A stretch of DNA of 64,000 nt from Proteromonas lacertae. Its lineage: Eukaryota; Sar; Bigyra; Opalinata; Proteromonadidae. The translations under genes and the position numbers were made by a program. The stretch spans positions 1 to 64,000 of the forward strand of contig NGBS01001186.1 in NCBI GenBank assembly GCA_002245135.1, read 5' to 3'. Shown here piece by piece: positions 1 through 10,704 of this stretch. Under the pieces are notes generated by a model. It saw only the letters and a program-made list of their open reading frames with translations. It had not been told where the DNA came from and searched no databases. Every line of letters starts with the position of its first letter. Position 1 is the first letter of the stretch.

Positions 1-3000
1 TACTTGAAAGATTTAATGATGAATTTTTATCAACAAATTTGTTTAAATATTTACATATTATTTCTATTCCTCATCACACCAATTGGATTATCATGTATTG
101 AAATATAAAAAGCTGTTAACTGTTTTAATCCTTTAGAAGTTATTTGATTGTTGGATAAATCAAGACTATCGTAATTAATCAATGTAATTTTAGATAAGAG
201 AATCATCAATGTTCATATCTATTTCATTACAAATATAGAAAAACATACTTGAAAAATCATATTGTCTATCATATCTTACAGATCTGTTAAGACAATAATT
301 GAAATAGTATTTCAATTCATCATTCCCCATAATTTAGTATTAATTTCTATAAAATGGACAATTTGATTTTAAACAAAATTGATTTTAATCCTCTCATTCT
401 GATATTGTTGTCATTCAAATATATTATTCTGCATTCTCCAATTGAATCAATTTTATTTAGCAATAATATTACACTTTTCATCTATTTCCATATTACTTAA
501 ATCCATTTCATATGGTGGATTATCATTTACTAACATTTGTAAATTATCTTGTAGTAATTTAAATCCTGAATTACCTATCGGATTATCTATTACACAAAAT
601 ATTAGATATATATATATATCATTATACGATGTATGAACAACTTTTCTATATTATATTCTTTTCTTTCATAAAGCTAATCAGATATTCTATTCCTGTTAAA
701 TCATATTATTCTCACTTACATCAAGCATAATCTTTTCTTCCTCATTCATTAAACCATCTAATAAGTATTTCACCCCAACTGTAGATAATCCCATTTCTAT
801 TTTTAAATATTAAACAATGATTACTAATACTTGAACAATCTATTTTATTACTGTAATTTTTTCATCAAATGCAAATGTGAAGATAATATTCTCATTCCTT
901 CATTTCCTATTTCATTCCCATTCAATTGAAGATGTTCAAGAGTTGAAATAAAGATAGATTGCCAATCAGTAGCTCTATACTTTTATGTGTTAGTTTATTA
1001 TCTATCAAATAGGAAAACATCATACTATACTACTCAAATCAAACTCTTTTATTTCTTTATTCATTTGATCTTAAAGAAATGAAGGACTTTAAAAAATCAT
1101 CATCAATACCTAAATTAGACATATATAATCCATTTGTCCAATTTCTGATATATCTGATTAATTCTGGAATGTCTTTATCAATCAACAGTTCTTTACTTCT
1201 GCTATTAAAATCAAATTCAACTTTTGAAATAGGTAATTTGGAAAATAAAGCTTTTAAACCTATTGAATTGATATAGTAATTTCGTCTAATATTTATTCTG
1301 TTAATATTTGGATAATTATGCATTCTTTTTGATAATAAAATCATCGATTTATCATTTAAATTCATTCCTCTAAAATTCAATTCATTATCTTTGTTGATTA
1401 ATAAGTGTAAATGTGGTAGTAATAATCTGAATCCTTTTGAACCAATTGAATTATCTATTTCATAATTATATAAAACTGATATTTTATACTTTTAAGATTT
1501 AGATACTTCAACTTCATCAATGGAATTGATTGAACAAATGATTCGATAAAGTGAAAAGTAAGATAACATTTTGATAAATCTAATTCTTGAAGATTATTGA
1601 ACTGATTAAAATATGATCGAATAACATTTGATAATGATAGGGAATATTCAAAGAATCTAATTAAATAATAAATTCAATCAATATTATTATACAAAATTTT
1701 AGTTTTCTTGGATTGATTAATTTCATTATTTTGAAGAAATAATGCATTCCTATTTCGCAGAAACATAGACATTTTGAATCAATTACAAATAATTCTTTGT
1801 CTAGAGAGTAATTTTTGATATTAAATATCATTTTATCTAAATAACATCCTTCACTTTTAGATCCTATGATATGATGATGTAATCTATTATATGTTCTTTC
1901 TTTACATAAGCGTTTAACTTGAAATTTAAGTGAATGTTTTATTACACGATTATAATAATCTATTTTACATAGTTTCATCATCAACAATATTGAAATAATT
2001 CTTTCATTATATTTATTGTTGTAATATTCTATCAAATCATCTCCAATTTCTTCATATTTGTCACTCTTAATGTAATATTTTGATTGAATATCAGTAAATG
2101 GTGATATTTCTATAAAATAATCATTATAGAATAATATTTCTTTTCTTTCTCCACATATCATCATGTTATTATCACCTTCATCTCTCAATATTTCACGTCA
2201 TTTTAATCATCTCTTTTTCAACTCTTTTAAACTCAATCGATCTTCACTTTTCATTTTTAACATTCTGTCTATCATTTCTTTCATCATATCATCACATTCT
2301 ACATTAAAACTGTACTTACATCTCTTAATATTATTCAGAGTTTTGTTGATATTATTATCTTCGTTAAATGGTAATTTCTTACAATCATTTCAAATAATAT
2401 ACATCCAATTGACCAATTCACACTTTTATCATTACATTCATATCCATTCAACTCTTCAGGGCTTTTAAAACAGATATTATATAGCCTAATATCTTCATCT
2501 TTTCTCAATGTGTTTAAGAATAAATCGCATAGCTTTATATTCTCATTCTCAATAATTACATTACTACTCTTCAGATAACTTAGCATTAAATTATATTTAT
2601 ATAATATCATCAATGTATCACATATACCACATATCACATTACATATATCATCACCTGATAGGGATTTATTTTGAATTAAGCATTCTAAGTCTCTCAAGTA
2701 ATAAATTCGTGATATTATTATACATTCACCTACATTATTCATCTGATACACTCTAGAAGGATGTATGAAGCAAAAACTACTATCTAACAACAAACAGTTA
2801 TTTTCATTGAATTTTAATAGCATATTCTCTTTAATTCCACCAATATCTAGAATTTTCACATTTTTATTATAGTTTCCACGTTGTATAAATAAATCTACTT
2901 CATTATTATTCTTTTTAACTCTTTCTTTTATCTACATAAATTAATTTAAATAAAATACTAGAAATTCAGAAGGTAATATTGAGGATATAACATCATCTAC

Positions 3001-3015
3001 AAAAGAATTCAGCAT
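1..3015 (-). pseudogene. Decayed pseudokinase-LRR gene, copy 1 (runs off the left edge)
   Basis: This is a relative of the intact gene at 20196-22643. A first exon starts at 3015, and a 27-nt GTAT...TAG intron leads into a kinase-like domain (SSNVI, KLCDL, SPEELNG, WSIGCILFEM) followed by leucine-rich repeats continuing to base 1. The frame is broken several times relative to the paralogues: a missing T near 2379 (GATTGTAAG against GATTTGTAAG), an extra C near 2197 that creates TGA, a TAA at 1661, a further shift near 1640, and another near 1060 after SLRSNE. Its intron positions match those of the other copies. The last LRR exons lie outside the window. Dead gene is the simplest reading. Homopolymer indel errors in the assembly are the alternative, but several of the lesions are not in homopolymers. 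Confidence 0.8.
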
Positions 3016-3073
3016 TTTAATTATTGTTTCAAAATATAGATTCGTTTCGTTTATTATTTAAAATTAAAATTGA
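3016..3073. promoter_or_regulatory. 58-bp divergent promoter with TGAAACGA-type motif
   Basis: Only 58 bp separate the start codon of the LRR pseudogene (3015, minus) from that of the WW gene (3074, plus). The segment holds CGTTTCGTTT at 3053-3062. On the minus strand this reads AACGAAACGAATC followed by TATATTTTGAAA, the same arrangement as upstream of the other two LRR copies. The motif is likely shared by both genes. Confidence 0.55.
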
Positions 3074-4279
3074 ATGAATATAGATAATACTCATTATAAT
3101 AAAATATATAATCATCAAATAGGTATAAAATAGTTACTAATAATTTCAAACAGAACTGTTAGATTGCTTACAGGGAATATTTGAAGATCTTCGTATAGTT
3201 GTTATTCATTAGATATGTAAATAGAAGGTAGATCCAATAAAAACATAAATGAAACTAGAGAAACAAAGCGATCCATCTCACCAATATCAACTCCATTATC
3301 TGAACCATCTTTTTCTAATTGGAAGCAAAGAAATAAAGTATTTATATTAAATTATATATGTATAGACTTTTTTGGATGAATTGAAACTTAATAATAATGA
3401 AAGTTGTGAAAAGAATAGAGTTAAAAGTTATATGAATTCAAAAATGTCTGATAAGACAACTCAAGAGATTAACGAGTTTAGACGAAGAAAAAAGGAAGAA
3501 GAAGAAGAAGAATTAACATTAAAGCCGCAAATTAATAAACAAAGTGAAAAACTAAACAGATCAATAGATGCTTTAGTGAGATGGAATGAAAATAAGTATA
3601 AATTATTATACTTATCATTTATAGAGAAGAAAAGTTGAATAAAAGAAGAAGAGAAAGAGAGAACAATGAAATTAATCAATATAATTTTCAATCCTCAAAA
3701 TCTAGTAAAAAAATGTTGAAAAATAGAAGAAATATACCAATAGAAGATAAATTATTAAGTGATAAAGAATTATATGATAAACATAAGAAAGAACTTTTAC
3801 AGATGTATACTCCATCATATAAACCTCATATCAATCATACAAGATCATCATCATCTTTATTATTAAGAAGCTCAAGTAGTAATAGTTATAATAATAATAA
3901 TAATAATAGCAATTTAGATTTTAAACAAAGATTAACTATAGCAGCAAATATGAGTAATAAAAATGAAAATATTAAAACTAAAAGTGCTCCAACAACTCCA
4001 ACAAATAAACCACTGAAATTAGTATTGAAAAAGAAGAAGAATATTTCATCAGTTTCAACCATAATTGATAATGAGGAAGGATATGGATGGATTAACAATG
4101 CATTAAATTCAGAAAAAATAGAAACTAGAAAATCTTTGAATAATAATGAGTTAATAAAGAATAGTATATGGTATGAGTATAAATCAGATAAAGGATATCC
4201 TTATTACTACAATCCTAAAAGTGGTGAAACAGTATGGCAAGCTCCAAAGAATGCCAAAATTCAAGTGATGTTTGATTAA
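3074..4279 (+). CDS. WW-domain protein with charged, low-complexity middle
   Basis: Five exons joined by frame: 3074-3122, 3154-3192, 3225-3337, 3366-3595 and 3625-4279. Introns are 28-32 nt, GT-AG. The protein begins MNIDNTHYNK, has a Lys/Glu-rich stretch (RRRKKEEEEEE), Ser and Asn runs, and ends in a single WW domain whose two signature tryptophans are visible (SIWYEYKSDKGYPYYY, then SGETVWQAPK). WW domains bind proline-rich peptides, so this is probably a scaffold or adaptor. I do not recognise a named orthologue. The start is chosen because the first two small exons splice in phase and an in-frame stop otherwise precedes 3221. Confidence 0.75.
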
Positions 4280-4394
4280 TTAATAACTCTTTACAGCTAA
4301 AAACATACAAAGGAAGTAATATAAAGTATTATGAATTATTTAAATATAAAATGCGTTTGTGACGAAGATGTTATACATTCTATTTACATTTGTT

Positions 4395-5048
4395 TTACTT
4401 TATCTTTAAATCGGATGATATATTTCTATTTATAGCTCTATAAAACCTTCCTGAGTTATTCAACGATGAAGGATCTCGAAAATTATGATCGAGTGTATTA
4501 TTATTCGTAATTAACGGCATATCTGGGAAATGTTCATGATGACAGTTTTTACATTCACTATTTTCATCATCAAACTTATAATTCTTACATGCACAAAAGT
4601 TACACATAAATTCATCACCTTCAAATTCTTGAGTTGCATCTAAATCATTAAATAAAATTACTATAAACTATACCATCACTTGTTTTGCTAATGTTAAGAG
4701 GTGAAACAACCTCGCTGTCTGAAAAGTGATCATGATGACAAATTTCACAAATATTATCTTCGTCTGCTTTTAGTTTTATACATCCACATGTAAAACACTT
4801 CAATTCTTGTGGAAAATATATTTTACCAGTTGAATCTTGTAATGTTGACGCTTGTGCTAAAAATAACTTATTATATTCATACTATGTGGATGTTGGCAGT
4901 TTTTACAATAATATAGCACGTCCGGGTTGTAATTGTTACATTTGCAATCAGGACACTGTGAAAAATTAGCCTTCAGAGTATCAATATCATTAAAATTAGC
5001 TAGAATAGCTATAGTAGGGAATATACTATCCTTTATATCTAACGCCAT
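4395..5048 (-). CDS. Three-module Cys/His (probable zinc) protein
   Basis: Three exons, with a 26-nt intron inside the first repeat's tail and a second before FEGDEF. The protein is almost entirely three copies of one compact pattern, CxxCxC, about ten residues, then CxxCxHxH: CPDCKC...CKNCQHPH, CFTCGC...CEICHHDH and CNFCAC...CKNCHHEH. Eight potential ligands per copy suggest one or two zinc ions each. The C-terminus is basic and Asn/Ser-rich. I do not recognise the family; it is somewhat like compact C4/C2H2 mini-fingers in cytoskeletal proteins. Start 5048 (MALDIKDSIF) is preferred over an upstream ATG at 5117 because a CGTTTCAT promoter-type motif lies 15-25 nt upstream of it. Confidence 0.65.
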
Positions 5049-5169
5049 TAAATGATTAAAAACTATGAAACGAATATATTTTTTGAAGATTATCAATTTT
5101 CCCATCAAAAACAACAATAATATTGTAAATTTAATAGAATACTATCCATTCATATAAAAAAATTAGTTA

Positions 5170-6067
5170 TTACTTTCTCCTTTTTTCAACTTGTTTAGGA
5201 TGAGAAGGTGGAACGCCTATTTGACCTGGAATCGCAAATTGAGTAGGTGGACAGGATGCTGATGGTCTCATCATCATAGGTCTAAATCCCTGTGGGGATA
5301 TTGATCTTCCATTCATCATAATCGGTTGTCCCATCATTGGCTGGCCCATACCACCCATCATTGGTTGTCCCATCATAGGTTGTCCCATAGGACTCATCAT
5401 TGGCATCATTGGCATCATAGGAGGTGAATTAGATCTATTATTATGTGCAGGCATCATCATAGGTGATGGTGATGCTATTCTAACCATTTGACCACCAGGC
5501 ATCATTCCCATTGATGGTTGTGGTGAAACCATGGATGGATTGAAGTATTGAGGTAATGGGAAAGCTTGTTGAGGTTGTTGTGAATGATGTTTATGTTGTT
5601 GTGAAGAGGATGGAACTGCATCATTATTATCATCACCATCTTGTTGTTGTTGTTGTTGTTTCTTGTTACTGGAATGGCGATGTTGTGATTGTTGTGGTTG
5701 TTGTGGTTGAGGGAATGGTGAAGCAATCATCATCGGTACCATACCATTACTACCATCAGTACTACCCATAGGAGATGGACATAAGAATATTGGTTGAGCA
5801 CCACCACTATATTGAGAAGGTATTTGACCTGGTAATAAAGGAGATTGAGATCTTTGCATTTGTTGTAATTGAGCTAATGACATTTGTTGGGGTGGCATAA
5901 ACATCATTGGTGTTTGAGGTGGTGGAATTACTTGACATTGTTGTTGTTGTTTTTTATGATTATTATTATTGTTGTTGTTTTCAACATCTACTGATTCTGT
6001 TTCTGTTGTATATGAACTACTATAACTACTTACACTGTCATCATCATATTCTTCTTCATATTCTCTA

Positions 6068-6100
<33 letters not shown>

Positions 6101-6855
6101 ATTGCTTTTGGTTTTGACTGTTGTTTTGGTGGTGATGGTGTTTTATTTTTGGAAAATTTCTTATCTGATGATTGTAATTTAATATAAGATGCATGAACTG
6201 ATTTTTCATATTCTGCATTGTTATAAGCGATGGAATATCGATCTCTGCCTACTTTAGCGTCAATTTTACCTGGTAACCAAACCATGCTTGTATTAAATTT
6301 ACACAAAATTGGATCACCTTTTTTATAATGTCCAACACATTCTCTCACTGAAAATAAGGCTAAATCTTGTTGTTTGACTAATTTCAGTTGTTCGTTATCA
6401 TCACATAATACACTATAACTACTTGGATCATAATCTACTGGGATTGTTCCTTGTTCTACATATTCTTCTAAATCTCCTAATTCAGCTATAATTTTCTTTT
6501 CTATAATACCAGGATACCAATTGCCATTCATATATTTTACAAGTATACGGGAGTTAGGTAAGTATCTACCAGTAATTTGAACAAAAGGTTGTAGACGCTC
6601 ACTTTTTACGATTTCCGTACGCTGGGACTTTCTATGATTATAATTAATTATGTATCTACAAAATAAAAAGAAACCGAAATACCGTTTTGGTCTAGAATTG
6701 ATTACATTTGCAACTTTACCCTTTACCCATCCTTCTTTACCTTCTATTTTGAGGAGTACATACTCTCCTAAGTGATAAGTGAACTCTGCTGGATATTTCA
6801 GATTGGATTGAGAGTTAGTTGACATTGAATATATAGATTTAGCAGGAGAAGTCAT
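5170..6855 (-). CDS. Tudor/Agenet-like protein with Gln/Met-rich tail
   Basis: The first ~220 residues contain three successive small beta-barrel-like segments: LGEYVLLKIEGKEGWVKGKV, then NSRILVKYMNGNWYPGII, then GDPILCKFNTSMVWLPGKI. They match the gene at 7114-10704 segment for segment. Tudor/Agenet/PWWP-type folds bind methylated peptides or nucleic acid; that function is inferred. The rest is poly-Q, Ser/Glu and Met-Pro-Gly-Gln repeats (MGQPMMGQPMM), prion-like in composition. An in-frame 27-nt intron at 6656-6682 (GTATTTCGG...TTTGTAG) interrupts RPKRY. Removing it restores exact length agreement with the paralogue, so the mature protein is 552 rather than 561 residues. Confidence 0.7.
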
Positions 6856-7113
6856 AATTTAATAAAATTAAACAGATATGCTGGTCTAAACAGGAAATAG
6901 ACTTTAAAATTTTAAACTGGCAAAATATCGTTACTAACGAATATATTTTTATAACAGTTTTAAATTAATTCCAAAAATGTATTCGTTTTATGATTTTTCA
7001 TAAAAATTTTCGACACACAATTATTCATTACCCAAATACAACAAATATTTAATTAATAAAATCAGTAATATAATATATTTTATTTTAGCTTATAGTATTC
7101 GTCGCTATACAAT

Positions 7114-10100
7114 TTAATGTCTATGATGATGACTTCTATGACTGCTTCTATGACTACTGCCACTTAAACGACTAAGTCTTCCTAAACGTTGAGGTGATAT
7201 AAATGTCACAGTTTGAGGCATACTATTTAAAACTGGAGGACTTGTTTGATAAAAGCTATTGATCAATGGTGATGAATTAGGCATGGCCATTTGTGGATTA
7301 TAACCATTATTGTTAGCAAAAGGTGAAGGATTCATAAATGCACCATACAATGGTTGTGGTGGAGGTGAGAATGTCTGTTGAGGTTGTGGAGGTGGTTGTT
7401 GTTGGAATAATTGAGCTGGACTTACTGGAGTTGGACCTGAAGTATGAATTGTTAAAGACACACCTGGTTTCATATGATTCAACGGTGAATTGGGAGATAA
7501 TAATTCAGGGGATAATATTGCAGGTGATGGTCCTGTTGTTGTGGCTACTATTCTACTACCTGGCTTGACATTGTTAATCATTGCTTCAACTGCTTCTGGT
7601 GTAATAACTGGAGGTGAATTACTAGATGCACGAGCTACAAATGTTTGTCCTGGTTTGAGATTCTTCATAACATGTGAAATCATTGGTGCATTCATTTGAG
7701 CTTGTGTTTGAGGTTGTTGCATCATCATTTGTTGTTGTTGTTGTTGTAATGGTTGACGTTGTATTGGTGCAGTTTCTGTTATTGTTAATATTGTTTGACT
7801 TCTCTTACTATGTCTTGGCATAATAATTTGTTGAGTTCTACTTATAGTCTGTGGTTGATTCTGCATTGGGAATTGTGGTTGAGTTGGAGGCATCATGGAA
7901 GGAGCCATCATCATCTGTTGTTGTGGTGGTGGTTGTTGATATTGAGTCATTGGATATTGTGTCATTGGTGGTTGTTGATACATATTAGGTGGTTGTTGAT
8001 ACATTGGAGGTTGTTGTTGTGGTTGATACATTGGTTGAGATTGTTGTGGCATCATTGTACTGCCTTGAAGGAATGGATCAGGTGAATCAACCATCATACT
8101 GTTTTGACCAATTGCAATAGCAGGATTAGCAGCTTGTAATACAACTGGTGATGCTCCTGGTGATCTTATTAGAACAGGTTGTCCAGCAGGTCTGATTAAT
8201 TTAGATTGATCAGCTTTAGCGGATGATGAGGATGATTCTTTCTTATGATGATGATGGTGAGATTTAGAAGATGATTTTGCAGATGATTTATTGGATTTAA
8301 TTGGTGATGGTTCTGGTGATGGAACAATGATTGGAACATCTACTGGATATGGCATAAATATTGGTTGTTTCTGTGATTCTTTCTTTACTAATTGTTCAGA
8401 TAATCTCTTCTCAACTCTATTACTTTGACTTGTAGCTGAAGCTGATTCTTTTCTATGTCTGTCAATTCTTTCTTGTCTCTTTTGTGATACTTCATCATGA
8501 TGATGATGGTGGTGATGGTGATGATGTCCATTTCCACTCTTACTTCTGCTCTTGCTATGGCCATTACTTCTACTATGTGAATGAGAATGAGAGCGTGAAT
8601 GGTGTGAATGATGAGTATTATTACCACTACTTCCTGATTTATCAAATGGTTCTACTAAATCTTGAATTGGTTCATCAATTATATTTTCTACTTCATTTCC
8701 CATAGATGGCTCTGATGGTGATGGATGTTCGATTTTATCTTGTAATTCTAATTGTCTTTGTTTCTCTAATTTTCTTTGTTGTTTTTCTAATTCTCTAGCT
8801 TTCTGTTGTTCTTTTTCTAATCTTGCCACTTCTTCTTCAGCTTTCTTTAATGCTTCTACAGTTGATGCTAATCTAATATAAGATCCATGTACTGATTCTT
8901 CATATTCACCATTCTTAAAACTAACTGAATATCTATCATAACCAACTCTCTTAGATATAACACCAGGTAACCAAACATTGTTTGTATTAAATTTACATTC
9001 AACAGGATCACCTTTCTTGAAATGATCTAATAATTCAATAACTCCAATAATAGCAATATCTTCATGGCATACTTCAGCTAATTTCTCATTATCATCACAT
9101 AATACAAAGTATCCGTTTGGATCACTATGTTGTGGTAATGTAAAGTCTTCTAAAGTAATATCAACACCGTCTGAATCAATAGAAGTCTCTGGAGGTTCCA
9201 TTATGATAGCTGGATACCAAGTATTGTTTAAATATTTTACTAAGATTCTTTGACCTGGTGGATATGAATCTTCACGTTGAATGACAGGTTGTATTCTTTC
9301 ATCTTTTACCATCTCAAATTTTAATAAATTATCATCTAAATAATTGACATTATATCTTCTTGGACTTCCTTCTATAATATCTAAGATTGTACCTAAAGCC
9401 CATCCTTCTCTACCATGTAATTTAACAAATACTGGATTATTGATATTGTACTGAGGTTTGAGTTCAGGCTTGTATAATCTACTATCTTTTAATGGATCAT
9501 CATTCTCGAAATCACCTTCTTCAAATGTATCACCACTTGGTATATGATTAGATATATTACTACTTTCATTTGGAACTTGGTAGGTTTGAGAATCTCTAAT
9601 ATCTGGTGAAACCCATTCACAGTTTAATGGTGCAATTTCAGTTACTGTGTATTTGTACATTGCTGCATAATTATTGATGAAATCTTCCAAGTCGATTAAT
9701 TTACTACTACTAGTTCTACACATTTGTGGTTGAGCTTGCGGTTGAGGTTTGGCTTGTTGTTGTTGTTGTTTAACAAATTCTTCCAATGGTACAACTTTAG
9801 ATATACCTTGTTTAGGTGGTTCAGTATTTACAAATTCTTCTAATGGTACAACTTTAGATTCAGATTTAACTGGATATTTATTTACAAATTCCTCTAATGG
9901 AACAACCTTTGATTCTGCTTTTAAGGGTGTTTTATTGACATATTCTTCTAATTCAACTACCTTAGATTCAGCCTGTAATGGAGTTACATTGATATATTGT
10001 TCTAACGGAACTACAGTAGATTGATGAGGAGTATGGTTATTGACGTATTCTTCTAATGGAATTACTTGAGAAACACCTTTAGATGCTTTTACATATTCTA

Positions 10101-10704
10101 CTGGCTTTTGTTGTTGTGGTTTTACTGGTTCTTCTTTTACTGGTACTGGTTCTTTTTCTTCTGGTTTAGCAGCGTAATTCTCTTTAACATAATCTTCTAA
10201 AGGAACTTGTTTTGATTTTAATGCATTTGGATCTTCTTTCACTTCAGTTGGTTTATAATTCTCTTTAACAAATTCTTCTAATGGTACTACATTAGACTTT
10301 AATGCTGCTAAATCTTTAGCATTATTAACATAATTCTCAAGTGATACAACTTCAGAACTGCCTTGGAAGAATGATTGTAATGCTTTTGGAGCTGGCTGAT
10401 GTGTTTTACTTCTTCGTATACTTCTTCTTATAGGTGATATTGGATTAGTTGCACTTGTAGTTGATCTTGCTGATGATTTAGTTGATCTTGCAGATTTCAT
10501 TGGTTTGATTTCTTTGTTATTCACTACTTCATGTGGTTTTTCATCATTATTACTATGTTGTTTTACTATTTCATCTAATTTACTTTCATCGTCAACTAAT
10601 GGTTTGACTGTTGGTTTATTATTATTATCTTCAACAACCTTTTCTTGTTGTTGTTCTTCAATTGGCTTTTCTTCTTTTACTTCTTCTTCTTCTTTTTCCA
10701 TCAC
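7114..10704 (-). CDS. Large LEEFV-repeat, Tudor/Agenet-like, Q-rich protein (probable C-terminal part of a bigger gene)
   Basis: About 1,196 residues. After an acidic start comes a Ser/Arg segment, then about ten copies of a motif of the type SKVVPLEEFVN spaced 20-35 residues apart (residues ~115-345). Next is the same three-part Tudor/Agenet-like region as in the gene at 5170-6855 (VFVKLHGREGWALGTI, GQRILVKYLNNTWYPAII, GDPVECKFNTNNVWLPGVI), then a Glu/Lys coiled coil. The tail has a His run and long Gln/Pro/Met-rich stretches. Its nominal start overlaps the stop of the upstream frame (TGATG), and the frame stays open upstream of it, so this is probably not an independent gene. Role unknown; scaffold of a condensate or cytoskeletal structure is a guess. 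Confidence 0.65.
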   Translation of the reverse strand: MMEKEEEEVKEEKPIEEQQQEKVVEDNNNKPTVKPLVDDESKLDEIVKQHSNNDEKPHEVVNNKEIKPMKSARSTKSSARSTTSATNPISPIRRSIRRSKTHQPAPKALQSFFQGSSEVVSLENYVNNAKDLAALKSNVVPLEEFVKENYKPTEVKEDPNALKSKQVPLEDYVKENYAAKPEEKEPVPVKEEPVKPQQQKPVEYVKASKGVSQVIPLEEYVNNHTPHQSTVVPLEQYINVTPLQAESKVVELEEYVNKTPLKAESKVVPLEEFVNKYPVKSESKVVPLEEFVNTEPPKQGISKVVPLEEFVKQQQQQAKPQPQAQPQMCRTSSSKLIDLEDFINNYAAMYKYTVTEIAPLNCEWVSPDIRDSQTYQVPNESSNISNHIPSGDTFEEGDFENDDPLKDSRLYKPELKPQYNINNPVFVKLHGREGWALGTILDIIEGSPRRYNVNYLDDNLLKFEMVKDERIQPVIQREDSYPPGQRILVKYLNNTWYPAIIMEPPETSIDSDGVDITLEDFTLPQHSDPNGYFVLCDDNEKLAEVCHEDIAIIGVIELLDHFKKGDPVECKFNTNNVWLPGVISKRVGYDRYSVSFKNGEYEESVHGSYIRLASTVEALKKAEEEVARLEKEQQKARELEKQQRKLEKQRQLELQDKIEHPSPSEPSMGNEVENIIDEPIQDLVEPFDKSGSSGNNTHHSHHSRSHSHSHSRSNGHSKSRSKSGNGHHHHHHHHHHDEVSQKRQERIDRHRKESASATSQSNRVEKRLSEQLVKKESQKQPIFMPYPVDVPIIVPSPEPSPIKSNKSSAKSSSKSHHHHHKKESSSSSAKADQSKLIRPAGQPVLIRSPGASPVVLQAANPAIAIGQNSMMVDSPDPFLQGSTMMPQQSQPMYQPQQQPPMYQQPPNMYQQPPMTQYPMTQYQQPPPQQQMMMAPSMMPPTQPQFPMQNQPQTISRTQQIIMPRHSKRSQTILTITETAPIQRQPLQQQQQQMMMQQPQTQAQMNAPMISHVMKNLKPGQTFVARASSNSPPVITPEAVEAMINNVKPGSRIVATTTGPSPAILSPELLSPNSPLNHMKPGVSLTIHTSGPTPVSPAQLFQQQPPPQPQQTFSPPPQPLYGAFMNPSPFANNNGYNPQMAMPNSSPLINSFYQTSPPVLNSMPQTVTFISPQRLGRLSRLSGSSHRSSHRSHHHRH

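Noticed and set aside
5556-6182. Open frames on the plus strand rich in Val/Cys/His opposite the Tudor-like gene
   Set aside because: They are antisense readings of Gln/Asn repeats; no promoter or homology.
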